Shown here piece after piece: positions 23,502 through 35,458 of a stretch of 64,000 nucleotides of DNA. The stretch's first letter is position 1. Each line of letters opens with the position of its first letter. This stretch comes from Pseudomonas sp. JAI120 (GTDB lineage: Bacteria > Pseudomonadota > Gammaproteobacteria > Pseudomonadales > Pseudomonadaceae). The stretch spans positions 1,104,592-1,168,591 of the forward strand of contig NZ_JACHCZ010000001.1 of assembly GCF_014207255.1 (NCBI RefSeq). Direction: 5' to 3'. Position numbers and translations under genes: made by a program. The notes under the pieces were generated by a model. The model worked only from the letters and a program-made list of their open reading frames with translations. It did no database searches and was not told where the DNA came from.

Positions 23502-26216
23502 ATGGCCACTATCCACGTAGACGGCAAAGCGCTCGAAGTCGATGGGGCGGACAACCTGTTACAGGCGTGTCTGTCACTAGGCCTCGACATCCCTTATTTC
23601 TGCTGGCACCCCGCGCTTGGTAGCGTCGGTGCCTGTCGCCAGTGTGCGGTCAAGCAGTACACCGACGAAAACGACACCCGTGGTCGTATCGTCATGTCCT
23701 GCATGACCCCAGCCACCGACAACACCTGGATCTCCATCGACGATAATGAATCCAAGGCGTTCCGCGCCAGCGTTGTCGAATGGCTGATGACCAACCACCC
23801 CCACGACTGCCCGGTCTGTGAGGAAGGCGGTCACTGCCACCTGCAAGACATGACGGTGATGACCGGCCACAACGAGCGCCGTTATCGCTTCACCAAGCGT
23901 ACCCACCAGAACCAGCAACTGGGCCCGTTCATTTCCCACGAGATGAACCGCTGCATCGCCTGCTACCGCTGCGTACGCTTCTATAAAGACTACGCCGGCG
24001 GCACCGACCTCGGCGTATTCGGCGCCCACGACAACGTGTACTTCGGTCGCGTTGAAGACGGCGTGCTCGAAAGCGAGTTCTCCGGCAACCTCACCGAGGT
24101 CTGCCCGACCGGTGTGTTCACCGACAAGACTCACTCCGAGCGCTACAACCGTAAGTGGGACATGCAGTTCTCGCCAAGCATCTGCCATGGCTGCTCGAGC
24201 GGTTGCAACATCTCCCCCGGCGAGCGCTACGGCGAACTGCGTCGCATCGAAAACCGCTTCAACGGTTCGGTCAACCAGTACTTCCTGTGCGACCGTGGCC
24301 GTTTCGGCTATGGCTACGTCAACCGCGAAGACCGCCCACGCCAGCCACTGCTGGCCGATGGCGCCAAGCTGAGCCTGGACGCGGCGCTGGATAAAGCCGC
24401 CGACCTGCTGCGCGGCCGCAACATCGTCGGTATCGGTTCGCCCCGCGCCAGCCTCGAAAGCAACTACGCGTTGCGCGAGCTGGTGGGTGCCGAGCACTTC
24501 TACTCCGGTATCGAAGCCAGTGAGCTGGAGCGCATTCGCCTGGTCCTGCAGGTGCTGAACGACAGCCCGCTGCCGGTGCCGAACATGCGCGACATCGAAG
24601 ACCACGATGCCATCTTCGTGCTCGGTGAAGACCTGACCCAGACCGCCGCGCGTATCGCGCTGTCCCTGCGTCAATCGGTCAAAGGCAAGGCTGAAGACAT
24701 GGCCGACGCCATGCGCGTACAGCCTTGGCTCGACGCTGCGGTGAAAAACATCGGCCAGCACGCGCTGAACCCGCTGTTTATCGCAAGCCTCGCTGAAACC
24801 AAGCTCGACGACATCGCCGAAGAATGCGTCCACGCTGCACCGGACGACCTGGCGCGCCTCGGTTTCGCCGTGGCCCACGCCCTCGACGCCAGCGCACCAG
24901 CGGTTGAAGGACTGGACACTGAAGCCGTCGAATTGGCCCAACGCATCGCCGACGCCCTGCTGGCAGCCAAGCGTCCATTGATCATTGCCGGTACCTCGTT
25001 GGGTTCCAAGGCATTGATCGAAGCCGCCGCCAACATCGCCAAGGCCTTGAAGCTGCGCGACAAGAACGGCTCCATCAGCCTGGTGGTGCCGGAAGCCAAC
25101 AGCCTCGGCCTGGCCATGCTCGGTGGCGAGTCCCTGGACGCGGCCCTGCAAACCGTGATCGAGGGCACTGCCGATGCGATCGTGGTGCTGGAAAACGACC
25201 TGTACACCCGCACCGATGCCGCCAAGGTTGACGCTGCGCTGAACGCCGCCAAGGTCCTGATTGTCGCCGACCACCAGAAGACCGCCACCAGCGACCGTGC
25301 CGACCTGGTGCTGCCAGCCGCCACCTTCGCCGAAGGCGACGGTACCCTGGTCAGCCAGGAAGGCCGCGCCCAGCGCTTCTTCCAGGTGTTCGATCCGAAG
25401 TACATGGACGCCAGCATCCTGGTTCACGAAGGCTGGCGCTGGCTGCATGCCCTGCGCGCGACCCTGCTGAACCAGCCGATCGACTGGACCCAGCTCGACC
25501 ACGTCACCGCCGCAGCCGCCGCGAGCGCGCCGCAGTTGGCGCGTATCGTCGACGCCGCACCGTCCGCCGCGTTCCGCATCAAGGGCATGAAGCTCGCCCG
25601 TGAGCCGCTGCGTTACTCCGGTCGTACCGCCATGCGCGCCGACATCAGCGTGCACGAACCGCGTACCCCGCAAGACAACGACACCGCGTTCGCCTTCTCC
25701 ATGGAAGGTTACTCGGGTTCGGTCGAGCCACGTCAGCAGGTGCCGTTTGCCTGGTCGCCGGGCTGGAACTCGCCGCAGGCCTGGAACAAGTTCCAGGACG
25801 AAGTCGGTGGGCATATCCGCGCCGGCGACCCGGGCACCCGCCTGATCGAACCCCAGGGCGACGCGCTGAACTGGTTCGCTGCGGTCCCGCGCCCATTCAA
25901 CCCGGCCCAGGGCACCTGGCAGGTTGTGCCGCTCTTCCACCTGTTCGGCAGCGAAGAGACCTCTTCCAAGGCCGCGCCGGTACAAGAGCGCATTCCCGAA
26001 GCCTACGTGTCCTTGGCCAAGTCCGAAGCCGACCGCCTGGGCGTCAACGACGGTGCCCTGCTCAGCGTGACCGTGGCCGGCCAGACCCTGCGTCTGCCGC
26101 TGCGCATCAACGAAGCGTTGGGTGCCGGCCTGGTTGCACTGCCTAAAGGCCTCGCCGGTATCCCGCCTGCGATCTTTGGCAAAACCGTTGACGGTCTGCA
26201 GGAGGCAGCGCAATGA
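23502..26216 (+). CDS. nuoG: NADH-quinone oxidoreductase subunit G
   Basis: Largest peripheral subunit (904 residues), with several Fe-S clusters and a molybdopterin-oxidoreductase-like C-terminal half. Ligands: ferredoxin-type [15 protein letters not shown] (N1b), [12 protein letters not shown] (N5 region), [11 protein letters not shown] (N4-type), and CHGCSSGCN (N7). The ribosome site before ATG 23502 is weak. The stop overlaps nuoH as ATGA. Confidence 0.96.
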   Translation: MATIHVDGKALEVDGADNLLQACLSLGLDIPYFCWHPALGSVGACRQCAVKQYTDENDTRGRIVMSCMTPATDNTWISIDDNESKAFRASVVEWLMTNHPHDCPVCEEGGHCHLQDMTVMTGHNERRYRFTKRTHQNQQLGPFISHEMNRCIACYRCVRFYKDYAGGTDLGVFGAHDNVYFGRVEDGVLESEFSGNLTEVCPTGVFTDKTHSERYNRKWDMQFSPSICHGCSSGCNISPGERYGELRRIENRFNGSVNQYFLCDRGRFGYGYVNREDRPRQPLLADGAKLSLDAALDKAADLLRGRNIVGIGSPRASLESNYALRELVGAEHFYSGIEASELERIRLVLQVLNDSPLPVPNMRDIEDHDAIFVLGEDLTQTAARIALSLRQSVKGKAEDMADAMRVQPWLDAAVKNIGQHALNPLFIASLAETKLDDIAEECVHAAPDDLARLGFAVAHALDASAPAVEGLDTEAVELAQRIADALLAAKRPLIIAGTSLGSKALIEAAANIAKALKLRDKNGSISLVVPEANSLGLAMLGGESLDAALQTVIEGTADAIVVLENDLYTRTDAAKVDAALNAAKVLIVADHQKTATSDRADLVLPAATFAEGDGTLVSQEGRAQRFFQVFDPKYMDASILVHEGWRWLHALRATLLNQPIDWTQLDHVTAAAAASAPQLARIVDAAPSAAFRIKGMKLAREPLRYSGRTAMRADISVHEPRTPQDNDTAFAFSMEGYSGSVEPRQQVPFAWSPGWNSPQAWNKFQDEVGGHIRAGDPGTRLIEPQGDALNWFAAVPRPFNPAQGTWQVVPLFHLFGSEETSSKAAPVQERIPEAYVSLAKSEADRLGVNDGALLSVTVAGQTLRLPLRINEALGAGLVALPKGLAGIPPAIFGKTVDGLQEAAQ

Positions 26217-27220
26217 CCTGGTTCACCCCTGAAGTGATCGACGTGATCATCTCGGTCGTCAAGGCCATCGTGATCCTGTTGGCCGTGGTCGTCGCAGGCG
26301 CCCTGCTCAGCTTCGTCGAACGTCGCCTGCTGGGCTGGTGGCAGGACCGTTACGGTCCGAACCGCGTTGGCCCGTTCGGTATGTTCCAGATCGCTGCCGA
26401 CATGCTGAAGATGTTCTTCAAGGAAGACTGGACCCCGCCGTTTGCCGACAAGGTGATCTTCACCCTGGCACCGGTCGTGGCCATGAGCGCCTTGCTGATC
26501 GCGTTCGCAGTCATCCCGATTACCCCGACCTGGGGCGTGGCGGACCTGAACATCGGCCTGCTGTTCTTCTTCGCCATGGCTGGCCTGTCGGTCTACGCGG
26601 TGCTGTTCGCCGGCTGGTCGAGCAACAACAAGTTCGCCCTGCTGGGCAGCTTGCGGGCCTCGGCCCAGACCGTGTCCTACGAAGTGTTCATGGGCCTCGC
26701 GCTGATGGGCATCGTGGTGCAGGTCGGCTCGTTCAACATGCGCGACATCGTCGAGTACCAGGCGCAGAACCTGTGGTTCATCATTCCGCAGTTCTTCGGC
26801 TTCTGTACCTTCTTCATCGCCGGCGTCGCCGTGACTCACCGTCACCCGTTCGACCAGCCGGAAGCGGAACAGGAACTGGCCGACGGTTACCACATTGAAT
26901 ACGCCGGTATGAAATGGGGCATGTTCTTCGTCGGTGAGTACATCGGCATCATCTTGATCTCGGCCCTGCTGGTCACGCTGTTCTTCGGCGGCTGGCACGG
27001 TCCATTCGGCATCCTGCCGCAGCTGGCGTTCTTCTGGTTCTTCCTGAAGACCGCGTTCTTCATCATGCTGTTTATCCTGCTGCGCGCTTCCATTCCGCGT
27101 CCACGGTATGACCAGGTGATGGATTTCAGCTGGCGTTTCTGCCTGCCGCTGACCCTGATCAATTTGCTGGTGACTGCTGCCGTTGTGTTGTTGAACACGC
27201 CAGCGGGCGCGGTTCAGTGA
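26213..27220 (+). CDS. nuoH: NADH-quinone oxidoreductase subunit H
   Basis: Membrane subunit that forms the quinone-entry channel and joins the peripheral arm. 335 residues, about eight helices. Conserved loops [19 protein letters not shown] and [19 protein letters not shown], the latter with the acidic residues near the quinone tunnel, are present. Confidence 0.95.
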   Translation: MTWFTPEVIDVIISVVKAIVILLAVVVAGALLSFVERRLLGWWQDRYGPNRVGPFGMFQIAADMLKMFFKEDWTPPFADKVIFTLAPVVAMSALLIAFAVIPITPTWGVADLNIGLLFFFAMAGLSVYAVLFAGWSSNNKFALLGSLRASAQTVSYEVFMGLALMGIVVQVGSFNMRDIVEYQAQNLWFIIPQFFGFCTFFIAGVAVTHRHPFDQPEAEQELADGYHIEYAGMKWGMFFVGEYIGIILISALLVTLFFGGWHGPFGILPQLAFFWFFLKTAFFIMLFILLRASIPRPRYDQVMDFSWRFCLPLTLINLLVTAAVVLLNTPAGAVQ

Positions 27221-27231
27221 GGATTTGACCC

Positions 27232-27780
27232 ATGTTCAAATATATTGGCGACATCGTTAAGGGTACCGGTACCCAGTTGCGAAGCCTGGTGATGGTTTTC
27301 GGCCATGGCTTCCGCAAGCGCGACACCCTGCAATACCCGGAAGAAGCGGTGTACCTGCCGCCGCGCTATCGCGGCCGCATCGTACTGACCCGCGACCCCG
27401 ATGGCGAAGAGCGTTGCGTGGCCTGCAACCTGTGCGCCGTGGCGTGCCCGGTGGGTTGCATCTCCCTGCAGAAAGCTGAAACCGAAGACGGTCGCTGGTA
27501 CCCGGACTTCTTCCGCATCAACTTCTCGCGCTGCATTTTCTGCGGCCTCTGCGAGGAAGCTTGCCCGACCACCGCGATCCAGCTCACACCGGATTTCGAG
27601 ATGGCCGAGTTCAAACGTCAGGACCTGGTGTACGAGAAAGAAGATCTGCTGATCTCTGGTCCCGGTAAAAACCCTGATTACAACTTCTATCGTGTTGCAG
27701 GTATGGCCGTTGCCGGTAAGCCGAAAGGCGCCGCACAAAACGAAGCCGAGCCGATCAACGTGAAGAGCTTGCTGCCTTAA
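27232..27780 (+). CDS. nuoI: NADH-quinone oxidoreductase subunit I
   Basis: Ferredoxin-like subunit with two [4Fe-4S] clusters (N6a, N6b) in the chain to N2. Both CxxCxxCxxxCP motifs are intact: [15 protein letters not shown] and [15 protein letters not shown]. 182 residues. GAGGA precedes the start. Confidence 0.96.
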   Translation: MFKYIGDIVKGTGTQLRSLVMVFGHGFRKRDTLQYPEEAVYLPPRYRGRIVLTRDPDGEERCVACNLCAVACPVGCISLQKAETEDGRWYPDFFRINFSRCIFCGLCEEACPTTAIQLTPDFEMAEFKRQDLVYEKEDLLISGPGKNPDYNFYRVAGMAVAGKPKGAAQNEAEPINVKSLLP

Positions 27781-27789
27781 GGAAGAAAG

Positions 27790-28293
27790 ATGGAATTCGC
27801 TTTCTATTTCGCATCGGGTATTGCAGTGGTGTCCACGCTTCGCGTGATCACCAACACCAACCCCGTGCACGCCCTGCTCTACCTGATCATTTCGCTGATC
27901 GCCGTGGCCATGACCTTCTTCAGCCTCGGCGCGCCGTTCGCCGGTGTGCTCGAAGTGATCGCCTACGCCGGCGCCATCATGGTGCTGTTCGTGTTTGTGG
28001 TGATGATGCTCAACCTCGGGCCGGCCTCGGTCGCCCAGGAACGCGTCTGGCTCAAGCCCGGCATCTGGCTCGGCCCGGTTGTCCTCGCAGCGCTGCTGCT
28101 GGGTGAACTGCTGTATGTGCTGTTCGCTCACCAGAGCGGCCAGGCCATCGGCCACACCACCGTGGACGCGAAAGCCGTGGGCATCAGCCTGTTCGGCCCG
28201 TACCTGCTGGTGGTCGAACTGGCTTCGATGCTGCTGCTCGCCGCAGCCATCACCGCCTTCCACTTGGGCCGTAACGAAGCCAAGGAGCAATGA
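27790..28293 (+). CDS. nuoJ: NADH-quinone oxidoreductase subunit J
   Basis: Membrane subunit of 167 residues with five predicted helices, starting [20 protein letters not shown]. The conserved helix [17 protein letters not shown] carries the pi-bulge region of the family. GGAAGAAAG precedes the start; the stop is within 6 bp of nuoK. Confidence 0.94.
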   Translation: MEFAFYFASGIAVVSTLRVITNTNPVHALLYLIISLIAVAMTFFSLGAPFAGVLEVIAYAGAIMVLFVFVVMMLNLGPASVAQERVWLKPGIWLGPVVLAALLLGELLYVLFAHQSGQAIGHTTVDAKAVGISLFGPYLLVVELASMLLLAAAITAFHLGRNEAKEQ

Positions 28294-28295
28294 CG

Positions 28296-28604
28296 ATGCC
28301 TGCTATCCCTTTGGAGCATGGTCTGGCGGTCGCCGGCATCCTGTTCTGCCTTGGCCTGGTCGGCCTGATGGTTCGCCGTAACATTCTGTTCGTGTTGATG
28401 AGCCTGGAAATCATGATGAACGCTGCGGCACTGGCGTTCATCGTTGCAGGTGCACGTTGGGGCCAGCCGGATGGACAAGTGATGTTCATCCTGGTGATCA
28501 GCCTGGCAGCCGCCGAGGCCAGTATCGGCCTGGCGATCCTGCTGCAACTGTATCGTCGCTTCCACACGCTTGATATCGACGCTGCCAGTGAGATGCGCGG
28601 ATGA
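28296..28604 (+). CDS. nuoK: NADH-quinone oxidoreductase subunit K
   Basis: MrpC-like membrane subunit, 102 residues, three helices, with the proton-path glutamates in [14 protein letters not shown] and [14 protein letters not shown] chose ATG 28296 (MPAIPLEHG) because AGGAG is 8 bases upstream; the ATG at 28290 overlapping the nuoJ stop is too close to that site. It ends with EMRG as in E. coli. The stop overlaps nuoL. Confidence 0.94.
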   Translation: MPAIPLEHGLAVAGILFCLGLVGLMVRRNILFVLMSLEIMMNAAALAFIVAGARWGQPDGQVMFILVISLAAAEASIGLAILLQLYRRFHTLDIDAASEMRG

Positions 28605-30454
28605 ACATGATCTTTCTGACTTTCGTATTTCCCCTGATCGGTTTCCTGCTGCTGTCGTTCTCTCGCGGACGCTGGTCGGAAAACCTTTCGGCCCTGATCG
28701 GTGTGGGCTCCATTGGCCTGTCGACCATTGTCGCCGCCTACGTCATCTGGCAATTCAACGTGGCGCCGCCGGAAGGTGGTCACTACACCCTGGTGCTGTG
28801 GCAGTGGATGTCGGTGGAAGGCTTCAAGCCCAACTTCGCCCTCTACGTCGACGGCCTGTCGATCACCATGCTCGGCGTGGTCGTCGGCGTGGGCTTCCTG
28901 ATCCACCTGTTCGCGTCCTGGTACATGCGCGGTGAAGCGGGCTACTCGCGCTTCTTCTCGTACACCAACCTGTTTATCGCCAGCATGCTGTTCCTGGTGC
29001 TCGGCGATAACCTGTTGTTCCTGTACTTCGGTTGGGAAGGCGTGGGCCTGTGCTCGTACCTGTTGATCGGTTTCTACTACAGCAACCGCAACAACGGTAA
29101 CGCGGCACTCAAGGCATTTATCGTCACCCGGATCGGCGACGTGTTCATGGCCATCGGCCTGTTCATCCTGTTCCAACAGGTGGGCACGCTGAACATCCAG
29201 GAACTGCTGGTGCTGGCACCGCAGAAATTCCAGGTCGGCGACTTCTGGATCACCCTGGCGACCCTGATGCTGCTGGGCGGCGCCGTGGGTAAATCCGCGC
29301 AACTGCCGCTGCAAACCTGGCTGGCGGATGCGATGGCCGGTCCTACCCCGGTGTCGGCACTGATCCACGCCGCAACCATGGTTACCGCCGGTGTCTACCT
29401 GATCGCCCGTACCCACGGCCTGTTCACCCTGGCGCCGGACATCCTGCACCTGGTGGGCATCGTCGGCGGCGTGACCCTGGTACTGGCCGGCTTCGCCGCG
29501 CTGGTGCAGACCGACATCAAGCGTATCCTCGCCTACTCGACCATGAGCCAGATCGGCTACATGTTCCTGGCCCTGGGCGTCGGCGCCTGGGACGCGGCGA
29601 TCTTCCACCTGATGACCCACGCCTTCTTCAAGGCCCTGCTGTTCCTGGCCTCCGGTGCGGTGATCGTGGCCTGCCACCACGAGCAGAACATCTTCAAGAT
29701 GGGCGGCCTGTGGAAGAAACTGCCACTGGCCTACGCCAGCTTCATCGTCGGTGGTGCCGCCCTGGCCGCCCTGCCGCTGGTGACCGCCGGTTTCTACTCC
29801 AAGGACGAAATCCTCTGGGAAGCCTTTGCCAGCGGTAACCAGAACCTGCTGTACGCAGGCCTGGTGGGTGCGTTCATGACCTCGCTGTACACCTTCCGCC
29901 TGATCTTCATCACCTTCCACGGTGAAGCCAAGACCGAAGCACACGCAGGCCACGGCATCTCCCACTGGTTGCCACTGTCGGTGCTGATCATCCTGTCGAC
30001 CTTCATCGGCGCCCTGATCACCCCGCCACTGGCCGGTGTACTGCCGGAAAGCGCCGGCCATGCCGGCGGCGCCGCCAAGCACAGCCTGGAAATCGCCTCG
30101 GGCGCCATTGCCATCGCCGGTATCCTGCTGGCGGCCATGCTGTTCCTCGGCAAGCGTCGCTTCGTGACCGCCGTGGCCAACAGTGGCATCGGCCGTTTCC
30201 TCTCGGCCTGGTGGTTCGCGGCCTGGGGCTTCGACTGGATCTACGACAAACTGTTCGTCAAGCCATACCTGGCCATCAGTCACGTGCTGCGTAAAGACCC
30301 GCTCGACCAGACCATCGGTTTGATCCCGCGCGCGGCCAAAGGCGGTCACACCGCCCTGAGCCGTACCGAGACTGGCCAATTGCGTTGGTATGCAGCTTCC
30401 ATGGCGGCCGGTGCCGTGCTGGTGATCGGCGCCATCGTTGTGGTAGCGGTCTGA
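28601..30454 (+). CDS. nuoL: NADH-quinone oxidoreductase subunit L
   Basis: Antiporter-like proton-pumping subunit at the distal end of the membrane arm, 617 residues. The broken-helix segment [20 protein letters not shown] and [15 protein letters not shown] are typical, followed by the long lateral helix in the C-terminal part. Start ATG overlaps the nuoK stop. Confidence 0.96.
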   Translation: MNMIFLTFVFPLIGFLLLSFSRGRWSENLSALIGVGSIGLSTIVAAYVIWQFNVAPPEGGHYTLVLWQWMSVEGFKPNFALYVDGLSITMLGVVVGVGFLIHLFASWYMRGEAGYSRFFSYTNLFIASMLFLVLGDNLLFLYFGWEGVGLCSYLLIGFYYSNRNNGNAALKAFIVTRIGDVFMAIGLFILFQQVGTLNIQELLVLAPQKFQVGDFWITLATLMLLGGAVGKSAQLPLQTWLADAMAGPTPVSALIHAATMVTAGVYLIARTHGLFTLAPDILHLVGIVGGVTLVLAGFAALVQTDIKRILAYSTMSQIGYMFLALGVGAWDAAIFHLMTHAFFKALLFLASGAVIVACHHEQNIFKMGGLWKKLPLAYASFIVGGAALAALPLVTAGFYSKDEILWEAFASGNQNLLYAGLVGAFMTSLYTFRLIFITFHGEAKTEAHAGHGISHWLPLSVLIILSTFIGALITPPLAGVLPESAGHAGGAAKHSLEIASGAIAIAGILLAAMLFLGKRRFVTAVANSGIGRFLSAWWFAAWGFDWIYDKLFVKPYLAISHVLRKDPLDQTIGLIPRAAKGGHTALSRTETGQLRWYAASMAAGAVLVIGAIVVVAV

Positions 30455-30493
30455 TATGAACTTTGCGAACTTGCGAAAGGAAACGAGCCCGTC

Positions 30494-32026
30494 ATGATTC
30501 TGCCCTGGCTAATCCTGATCCCCTTTATCGGCGGCCTGCTCTGCTGGATGGGTGAACGCTTCGGCGCCACCCTCCCCCGCTGGATTGCGTTGCTGACCAT
30601 GTCCCTGGAACTCGCACTCGGCCTCTGGCTGTGGGCCCATGGCGACTATTCATTTGCTCCGGCACCGGGTGTCGATCCAACGTTCGCGCTTGAATTCAAG
30701 CACGTGTGGATCCAGCGCTTCGGCATCAACGTGCACCTGGCCCTCGATGGCCTGTCGCTGTTGATGATCCTGCTGACCGGCCTGCTGGGTATCCTCTCGG
30801 TACTCTGCTCCTGGAAAGAGATCCAGCGTCACGTGGGCTTCTTCCACCTGAACCTGATGTGGATCCTGGGCGGCGTGGTCGGCGTGTTCCTCGCCCTCGA
30901 CCTGTTCATGTTCTTCTTCTTCTGGGAAATGATGCTGGTGCCGATGTACTTCCTCATCGCGCTCTGGGGTCACAGTTCTTCGGACGGCAAGAAAACCCGG
31001 ATCTACGCGGCGACCAAGTTCTTCATCTTCACCCAGGCTTCCGGCCTGATCATGTTGGTGGCGATCCTGGGCCTGGTACTGGTCAACTTCAACAGCACGG
31101 GCGTGATTACCTTCAACTACGCCGACCTGTTGAAAACCAAGATGTCCCTGACCACCGAGTACATCCTGATGCTGGGCTTCTTCATCGCCTTCGCGGTGAA
31201 GCTGCCGGTGGTGCCGTTCCACTCCTGGCTGCCTGACGCTCACGCCCAGGCGCCGACCGCCGGTTCCGTGGACCTGGCCGGTATCCTGCTGAAGACGGCG
31301 GCCTACGGCCTGCTGCGTTTCGCCCTGCCGCTGTTCCCGAATGCCTCGGCCGAGTTCGCGCCGATTGCCATGACCCTCGGTCTGATCGGGATCTTCTACG
31401 GTGCGTTCCTGGCGTTCGCGCAAACCGACATCAAGCGTCTGATTGCCTTCTCGTCCGTTTCCCACATGGGCTTCGTACTGATCGGCATCTACTCCGGCAG
31501 CCAGCTGGCGTTGCAGGGTGCAGTGATCCAGATGTTGGCCCACGGTGTCTCCGCCGCCGCACTGTTTATCCTGAGTGGCCAGTTGTACGAGCGCCTGCAC
31601 ACCCGTGACATGCGTGAGATGGGCGGCGTGTGGTCGCGCATTGCGTACCTGCCGGCGATCAGCCTGTTCTTTGCCGCCGCCTCCCTGGGCCTGCCGGGTA
31701 CCGGTAACTTCATCGGCGAGTTCCTGATCCTGATGGGTGCCTTCGTGCAAACGCCGTGGATCAGTGCCATTGCTACTTCCGGCCTGGTATTCGGTTCGGT
31801 CTACTCGCTGATCATGATCCACCGCGCCTACTTCGGCCCGGCCAAGTCCGACGCCGTCCTGAAAGGGATGGATGCTCGCGAACTGATCATGGTGCTCGGC
31901 CTGGCGGTATTGCTGATCTACATCGGCGTATACCCGCAGCCGTTCCTGGACACTTCTGCCGCAACGATGCATGGCGTGCAGCAGTGGTTCGGCACCGCCT
32001 TCTCTCAACTCGCTTCGGCCCGGTAA
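30494..32026 (+). CDS. nuoM: NADH-quinone oxidoreductase subunit M
   Basis: Antiporter-like proton pump, 510 residues. It has the conserved [16 protein letters not shown] with the functional Glu, [20 protein letters not shown] and [15 protein letters not shown]. It starts [14 protein letters not shown], with AAGGAAAC upstream. Confidence 0.96.
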   Translation: MILPWLILIPFIGGLLCWMGERFGATLPRWIALLTMSLELALGLWLWAHGDYSFAPAPGVDPTFALEFKHVWIQRFGINVHLALDGLSLLMILLTGLLGILSVLCSWKEIQRHVGFFHLNLMWILGGVVGVFLALDLFMFFFFWEMMLVPMYFLIALWGHSSSDGKKTRIYAATKFFIFTQASGLIMLVAILGLVLVNFNSTGVITFNYADLLKTKMSLTTEYILMLGFFIAFAVKLPVVPFHSWLPDAHAQAPTAGSVDLAGILLKTAAYGLLRFALPLFPNASAEFAPIAMTLGLIGIFYGAFLAFAQTDIKRLIAFSSVSHMGFVLIGIYSGSQLALQGAVIQMLAHGVSAAALFILSGQLYERLHTRDMREMGGVWSRIAYLPAISLFFAAASLGLPGTGNFIGEFLILMGAFVQTPWISAIATSGLVFGSVYSLIMIHRAYFGPAKSDAVLKGMDARELIMVLGLAVLLIYIGVYPQPFLDTSAATMHGVQQWFGTAFSQLASAR

Positions 32027-32033
32027 GAGCGCT

Positions 32034-33497
32034 ATGGAATTCACGATCCAACACTTTATCGCGCTTGCGCCGCTGCTGATCACCAGCCTCACCATCGTGG
32101 TGGTGATGCTGGCGATCGCCTGGCGCCGCAATCATTCACAAACGTTCCTGCTGTCCTGTGCCGGTTTGAACCTGGCCTTGCTGTCGATTATCCCGGCACT
32201 CAAGGTCGCGCCACTGGCGGTGACCCCGCTGATGATGGTCGATGACTTCGCGCTGCTGTATATCGCGCTGATCCTCGTCGCCACCCTCGCCTGCGTCACC
32301 CTCGCCCACGCCTACCTCGGCGAAGGCGGCACCGGCTACCCGGGCAACCGCGAAGAGCTGTACCTGCTGATCCTGCTGGCTGCGGCCGGCGGTATCGTGC
32401 TGGTCAGCGCTCAGCACCTGGCCGGCTTGTTCATCGGCCTGGAACTGCTGTCGATCCCGACCTACGGCCTGGTGGCCTACGCCTTCTTCAACAAGCGTTC
32501 CCTGGAAGCCGGCATCAAGTACATGGTGCTGTCGGCCGCCGGTTCCGCGTTCCTGTTGTTCGGTATGGCCCTGCTCTACGCCGAAGCCGGCAGCCTGAGC
32601 TTCACCGGTATCGGTCACGCCCTGGCGGCCACCAACAGCCCCGCGCCGATTGCCCAACTGGGCCTGGCGATGATGCTGATCGGCCTGGCGTTCAAGCTCT
32701 CCCTGGTGCCGTTCCACCTGTGGACCCCGGACGTGTACGAAGGCGCCCCGGCGCCGGTGGCGGCGTTCCTGGCGACCGCGTCCAAGGTCGCTGTGTTTGC
32801 GGTGATGGTGCGTCTGTTCCAGATCTCGCCTGCCGCCAACACCGGCGTGCTGAGCAACGTGCTGACCGTGATTGCCATCGCGTCGATCCTGTTCGGCAAC
32901 CTGCTGGCGCTGACCCAGAACAACCTCAAGCGTCTGCTGGGTTACTCGTCCATCGCTCACTTCGGCTACCTGCTGATCGCCCTGGTGGCGAGCAAAGGCC
33001 TGGCCGTGGAAGCCATCGGCGTGTACCTGGTCACCTACGTGATCACCAGCCTCGGCGCGTTCGGCGTGATCACGCTGATGTCCTCGCCTTATAAAGGCCG
33101 TGACGCCGACGCCCTGTACGAATACCGCGGCCTGTTCTGGCGCCGTCCGTACCTGACCGCCGTACTCACCGTGATGATGCTGTCCCTGGCCGGTATCCCG
33201 CTGACTGCAGGTTTCATCGGCAAGTTCTACATCGTCGCTACCGGTGTCGAAGCCCACGAGTGGTGGCTGGTTGCGTCCCTGGTGCTGGGCAGTGCCATCG
33301 GCGTGTTCTACTACCTGCGCGTGATGGTCACCCTGTACCTGATCGAGCCAAACCTGCGCCGTGTGGATGCCGAGCTGCACTGGGAACAGAAAGCCGGTGG
33401 CGTGATGCTGCTGGCTATCGCCCTGCTCGCCTTCTTCCTCGGCGTGTACCCACAACCGTTGCTCACCCTGGTGCAGCACGCGGTGCTGGGGGTTTGA
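32034..33497 (+). CDS. nuoN: NADH-quinone oxidoreductase subunit N
   Basis: Third antiporter-like pump, 487 residues, starting [13 protein letters not shown] at 32034. The family segments [30 protein letters not shown] and [15 protein letters not shown] are present. It is the last gene of nuoABCDEFGHIJKLMN; a strong terminator follows 27 bp later. Confidence 0.96.
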   Translation: MEFTIQHFIALAPLLITSLTIVVVMLAIAWRRNHSQTFLLSCAGLNLALLSIIPALKVAPLAVTPLMMVDDFALLYIALILVATLACVTLAHAYLGEGGTGYPGNREELYLLILLAAAGGIVLVSAQHLAGLFIGLELLSIPTYGLVAYAFFNKRSLEAGIKYMVLSAAGSAFLLFGMALLYAEAGSLSFTGIGHALAATNSPAPIAQLGLAMMLIGLAFKLSLVPFHLWTPDVYEGAPAPVAAFLATASKVAVFAVMVRLFQISPAANTGVLSNVLTVIAIASILFGNLLALTQNNLKRLLGYSSIAHFGYLLIALVASKGLAVEAIGVYLVTYVITSLGAFGVITLMSSPYKGRDADALYEYRGLFWRRPYLTAVLTVMMLSLAGIPLTAGFIGKFYIVATGVEAHEWWLVASLVLGSAIGVFYYLRVMVTLYLIEPNLRRVDAELHWEQKAGGVMLLAIALLAFFLGVYPQPLLTLVQHAVLGV

Positions 33498-33523
33498 TCG
33501 CTTAGCGGTATGTGAGTCAACAG

Positions 33524-33549
33524 AAACGGCGCCTTCGGGCGCCGTTTTT
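33524..33549 (+). terminator. Terminator of the nuo operon
   Basis: AAACGGCGCC and GGCGCCGTTT pair around a TTCG tetraloop, followed by TTTTTG. Confidence 0.93.
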
Positions 33550-33577
33550 GCGTTCTGGGCTGACCTGCAATAGCTCA

Positions 33578-33608
33578 AAAAAAACGCCCCGAATGTTCGG
33601 GGCGTTTT
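33578..33608. terminator. Second, bidirectional terminator
   Basis: AAAACGCCCCGAA and TTCGGGGCGTTTT pair around TG, with a long A run on the left that becomes a U-tract for the minus-strand outer-membrane gene ending at 33623. Confidence 0.9.
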
Positions 33609-33622
33609 ACGTTGCAACCGCG

Positions 33623-34375
33623 TTAAAACGCGATGCCTACCTTGACCCCGTACTCATCCCGCTTGAGCCGAGTGTTATCGGCCACTTCGGAATCACCGTC
33701 TAGCTTGTATTCGGTGCGGGTGTAGTAAAGGCCCGCCATCACCGGCAGGTCGCCCTTCTGGTTCATCAGCAGGCTGACTTCGGCGTAAGGGTTGGTGCGG
33801 TCCTTGAGGTCTACGGTATCGCTGCCCACGCCGTCCACCTTGAGCTTCGTACGACCATCAAGGGTGCGACGCGCACCCGCTTCAAAACGCAGCGTCATGT
33901 CATCGAACTGATGGTTGTAGCCCAAGGCTGCCTTGGCGAACGGCGACTTGTTGGTGAGTTCCATGTCGTAGTCGTTCGAGTCCAGCTCATAGCGGGTCCA
34001 GCTGTAACCGCCGCCAACGATCACGTCGACAAAGTTGTGCGCATCCAGCGCGGCACGCCAGCCGAGATCCAGGTCGGCCTGGCCTTCCTTGAGTGTGTTA
34101 TCACTCTTTTTACCGTACTTGGCTTCCACGCCTGCCTGGTAGATAAAGCCCGACTCGGCGGTGAGCTTGTTGCCGAAGTTGTAGAAAAGGCCGGCTTCGG
34201 GCATGTGGTCCTTATCACTTTCACTACCGCCTTCGAGCTTGAAGTCGTTGTAGCTGCCCAGAATCCCAAAGGTAGAAATCGGGTCAGTGGACGGTGCGGC
34301 GAACACCACGGCTGGCGCGGCGACGAGCGCCAGCAGTGAGGAATGCTTGAGGAAGTTTCCGAATAGTTTGGACAT
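33623..34375 (-). CDS. Outer-membrane beta-barrel protein
   Basis: A 250-residue exported protein with a signal peptide (SSLLALVAAPAVVFA, cut near AAPSTDP). Alternating amphipathic strands run through the mature part (FGILGSYNDFKLEGG, AGLYYTRTEYKLDG) and the last residue is Phe (YGVKVGIAF), the usual BAM signal. It resembles small porin-like/OmpW-like barrels; ligand unknown. AAGGAG lies 9 bases before the start. Its leader contains the nested inverted repeat at 34398-34461. Confidence 0.8.
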   Translation of the reverse strand: MSKLFGNFLKHSSLLALVAAPAVVFAAPSTDPISTFGILGSYNDFKLEGGSESDKDHMPEAGLFYNFGNKLTAESGFIYQAGVEAKYGKKSDNTLKEGQADLDLGWRAALDAHNFVDVIVGGGYSWTRYELDSNDYDMELTNKSPFAKAALGYNHQFDDMTLRFEAGARRTLDGRTKLKVDGVGSDTVDLKDRTNPYAEVSLLMNQKGDLPVMAGLYYTRTEYKLDGDSEVADNTRLKRDEYGVKVGIAF

Positions 34376-34397
34376 CGCTTACATCTCCTTGTCTGGT

Positions 34398-34461
34398 GGG
34401 CAAATTATTCAGGAAACGCTTCGAACCCGGGTTGGCACCAAAGGTTCGAAAAAATTTGCCC
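34398..34461. promoter_or_regulatory. Nested inverted repeat before the outer-membrane gene
   Basis: Outer arms GGGCAAATT (34398-34406) and AATTTGCCC (34453-34461) enclose perfect inner arms TTCGAACC (34420-34427) and GGTTCGAA (34443-34450). It lies 23 bp upstream of the start at 34375. It could be a structured mRNA leader or an operator. No known family assigned. Confidence 0.45.
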
Positions 34462-34498
34462 CCTCTTGGAGGTAAAACGGTTCAGCGATGGCTCTAGA

Positions 34499-35338
34499 TC
34501 AATACTCCTGGCGGGCAGCCATTACCAAGCCATCAAGGGTTGAATCCAGCTGAGGGTGAACCGGCACGCGAATCCCAAAAGTAGTGCCCAGCACTCCCAG
34601 CAGTTCGTCGGCGCTCTGGATCACGCGCTTGTCACTCGGCCGATCCAGGTAGTGAATCGCATAATGGGCGTTGTTCAAGGTGTGGCGTTCGCCCGCTGCC
34701 AGGCGTGCGACTTTCAATTGGCCCAGGAACGGCGAACCTGGATGGGTCGAGACGTACCAGTTACCGATTTCGTAGTCGATGTCTGCCTGCACTTGCAGGT
34801 CGAACACATACAAGCCACGCCATTCCCCCGCGACCTCGGCCCACAAGGTGTAGCTGCCCTCCTGCTCATTGAGCGCCAGGCGATACGGCTCATGGGCCGT
34901 GGCCTGAACGGCTTGTGTGTGCAACTGCAACGGACTGCTGGGCACCATGCCACCAAAGCCGACGTCGGTGACGTAACGCACGCCGTCCAGTGTCACCAGG
35001 CTCAGGCGATGGGTACGCGCCGTGCGCGCCTCCGGTGGCCCGCCCATCACCACCCGGCCGGTAATGCCGCGTGCATCAAAGCCCAACTCTTGCAACAGCG
35101 CCAGGAACATCTGGTTCAACTCATAGCAATACCCACCCCGCCCCTCGAACAGGACTTTCTGCTCGACGCTGCGCAAGTCGATCGGCACCGGCAGACGCAG
35201 CAGGGTCGACAGGCTTTCAAAGGCGAAGGTGCACACATGACGCAGTTGCAAATCCCGCAGGGTCTGCAGGGTGGGCGGTGGTGGCGAATCGTAACCCAGG
35301 CGTTGCAGGTACAGACGGCTGTGGTTCAGGAGGGTCAT
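34499..35338 (-). CDS. nat: Arylamine N-acetyltransferase
   Basis: Transfers acetyl from acetyl-CoA to arylamines and hydrazines. The Cys-His-Asp triad is visible: C71 in GRGGYCYELNQ, H110 in ARTHRLSLV and D125 in VTDVGFGG, spaced as C69/H107/D122 in Salmonella NAT. 279 residues, normal length. AAGGA precedes the start. Divergent from the small gene at 35459. Confidence 0.93.
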   Translation of the reverse strand: MTLLNHSRLYLQRLGYDSPPPPTLQTLRDLQLRHVCTFAFESLSTLLRLPVPIDLRSVEQKVLFEGRGGYCYELNQMFLALLQELGFDARGITGRVVMGGPPEARTARTHRLSLVTLDGVRYVTDVGFGGMVPSSPLQLHTQAVQATAHEPYRLALNEQEGSYTLWAEVAGEWRGLYVFDLQVQADIDYEIGNWYVSTHPGSPFLGQLKVARLAAGERHTLNNAHYAIHYLDRPSDKRVIQSADELLGVLGTTFGIRVPVHPQLDSTLDGLVMAARQEY

Positions 35339-35458
35339 GGCGCGATCCTTGGGCGCGGAAGGGAGGGGTCACTATGCCGCGCAAGCATGCAGATTGTCAT
35401 TTTGAGTGAACCTTTTTAAACCGTTCCCTATCCATCTATAACAAGACAGGGAGGCAAC

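Noticed and set aside
23577..26213. Very long open frame on the minus strand opposite nuoG (also similar ones opposite clpA, idh, nuoL, nuoM and nuoN)
   Set aside because: High-GC genes leave long open antisense frames. These read as low-complexity sequence with no family features, while the opposite strand encodes complete known proteins.
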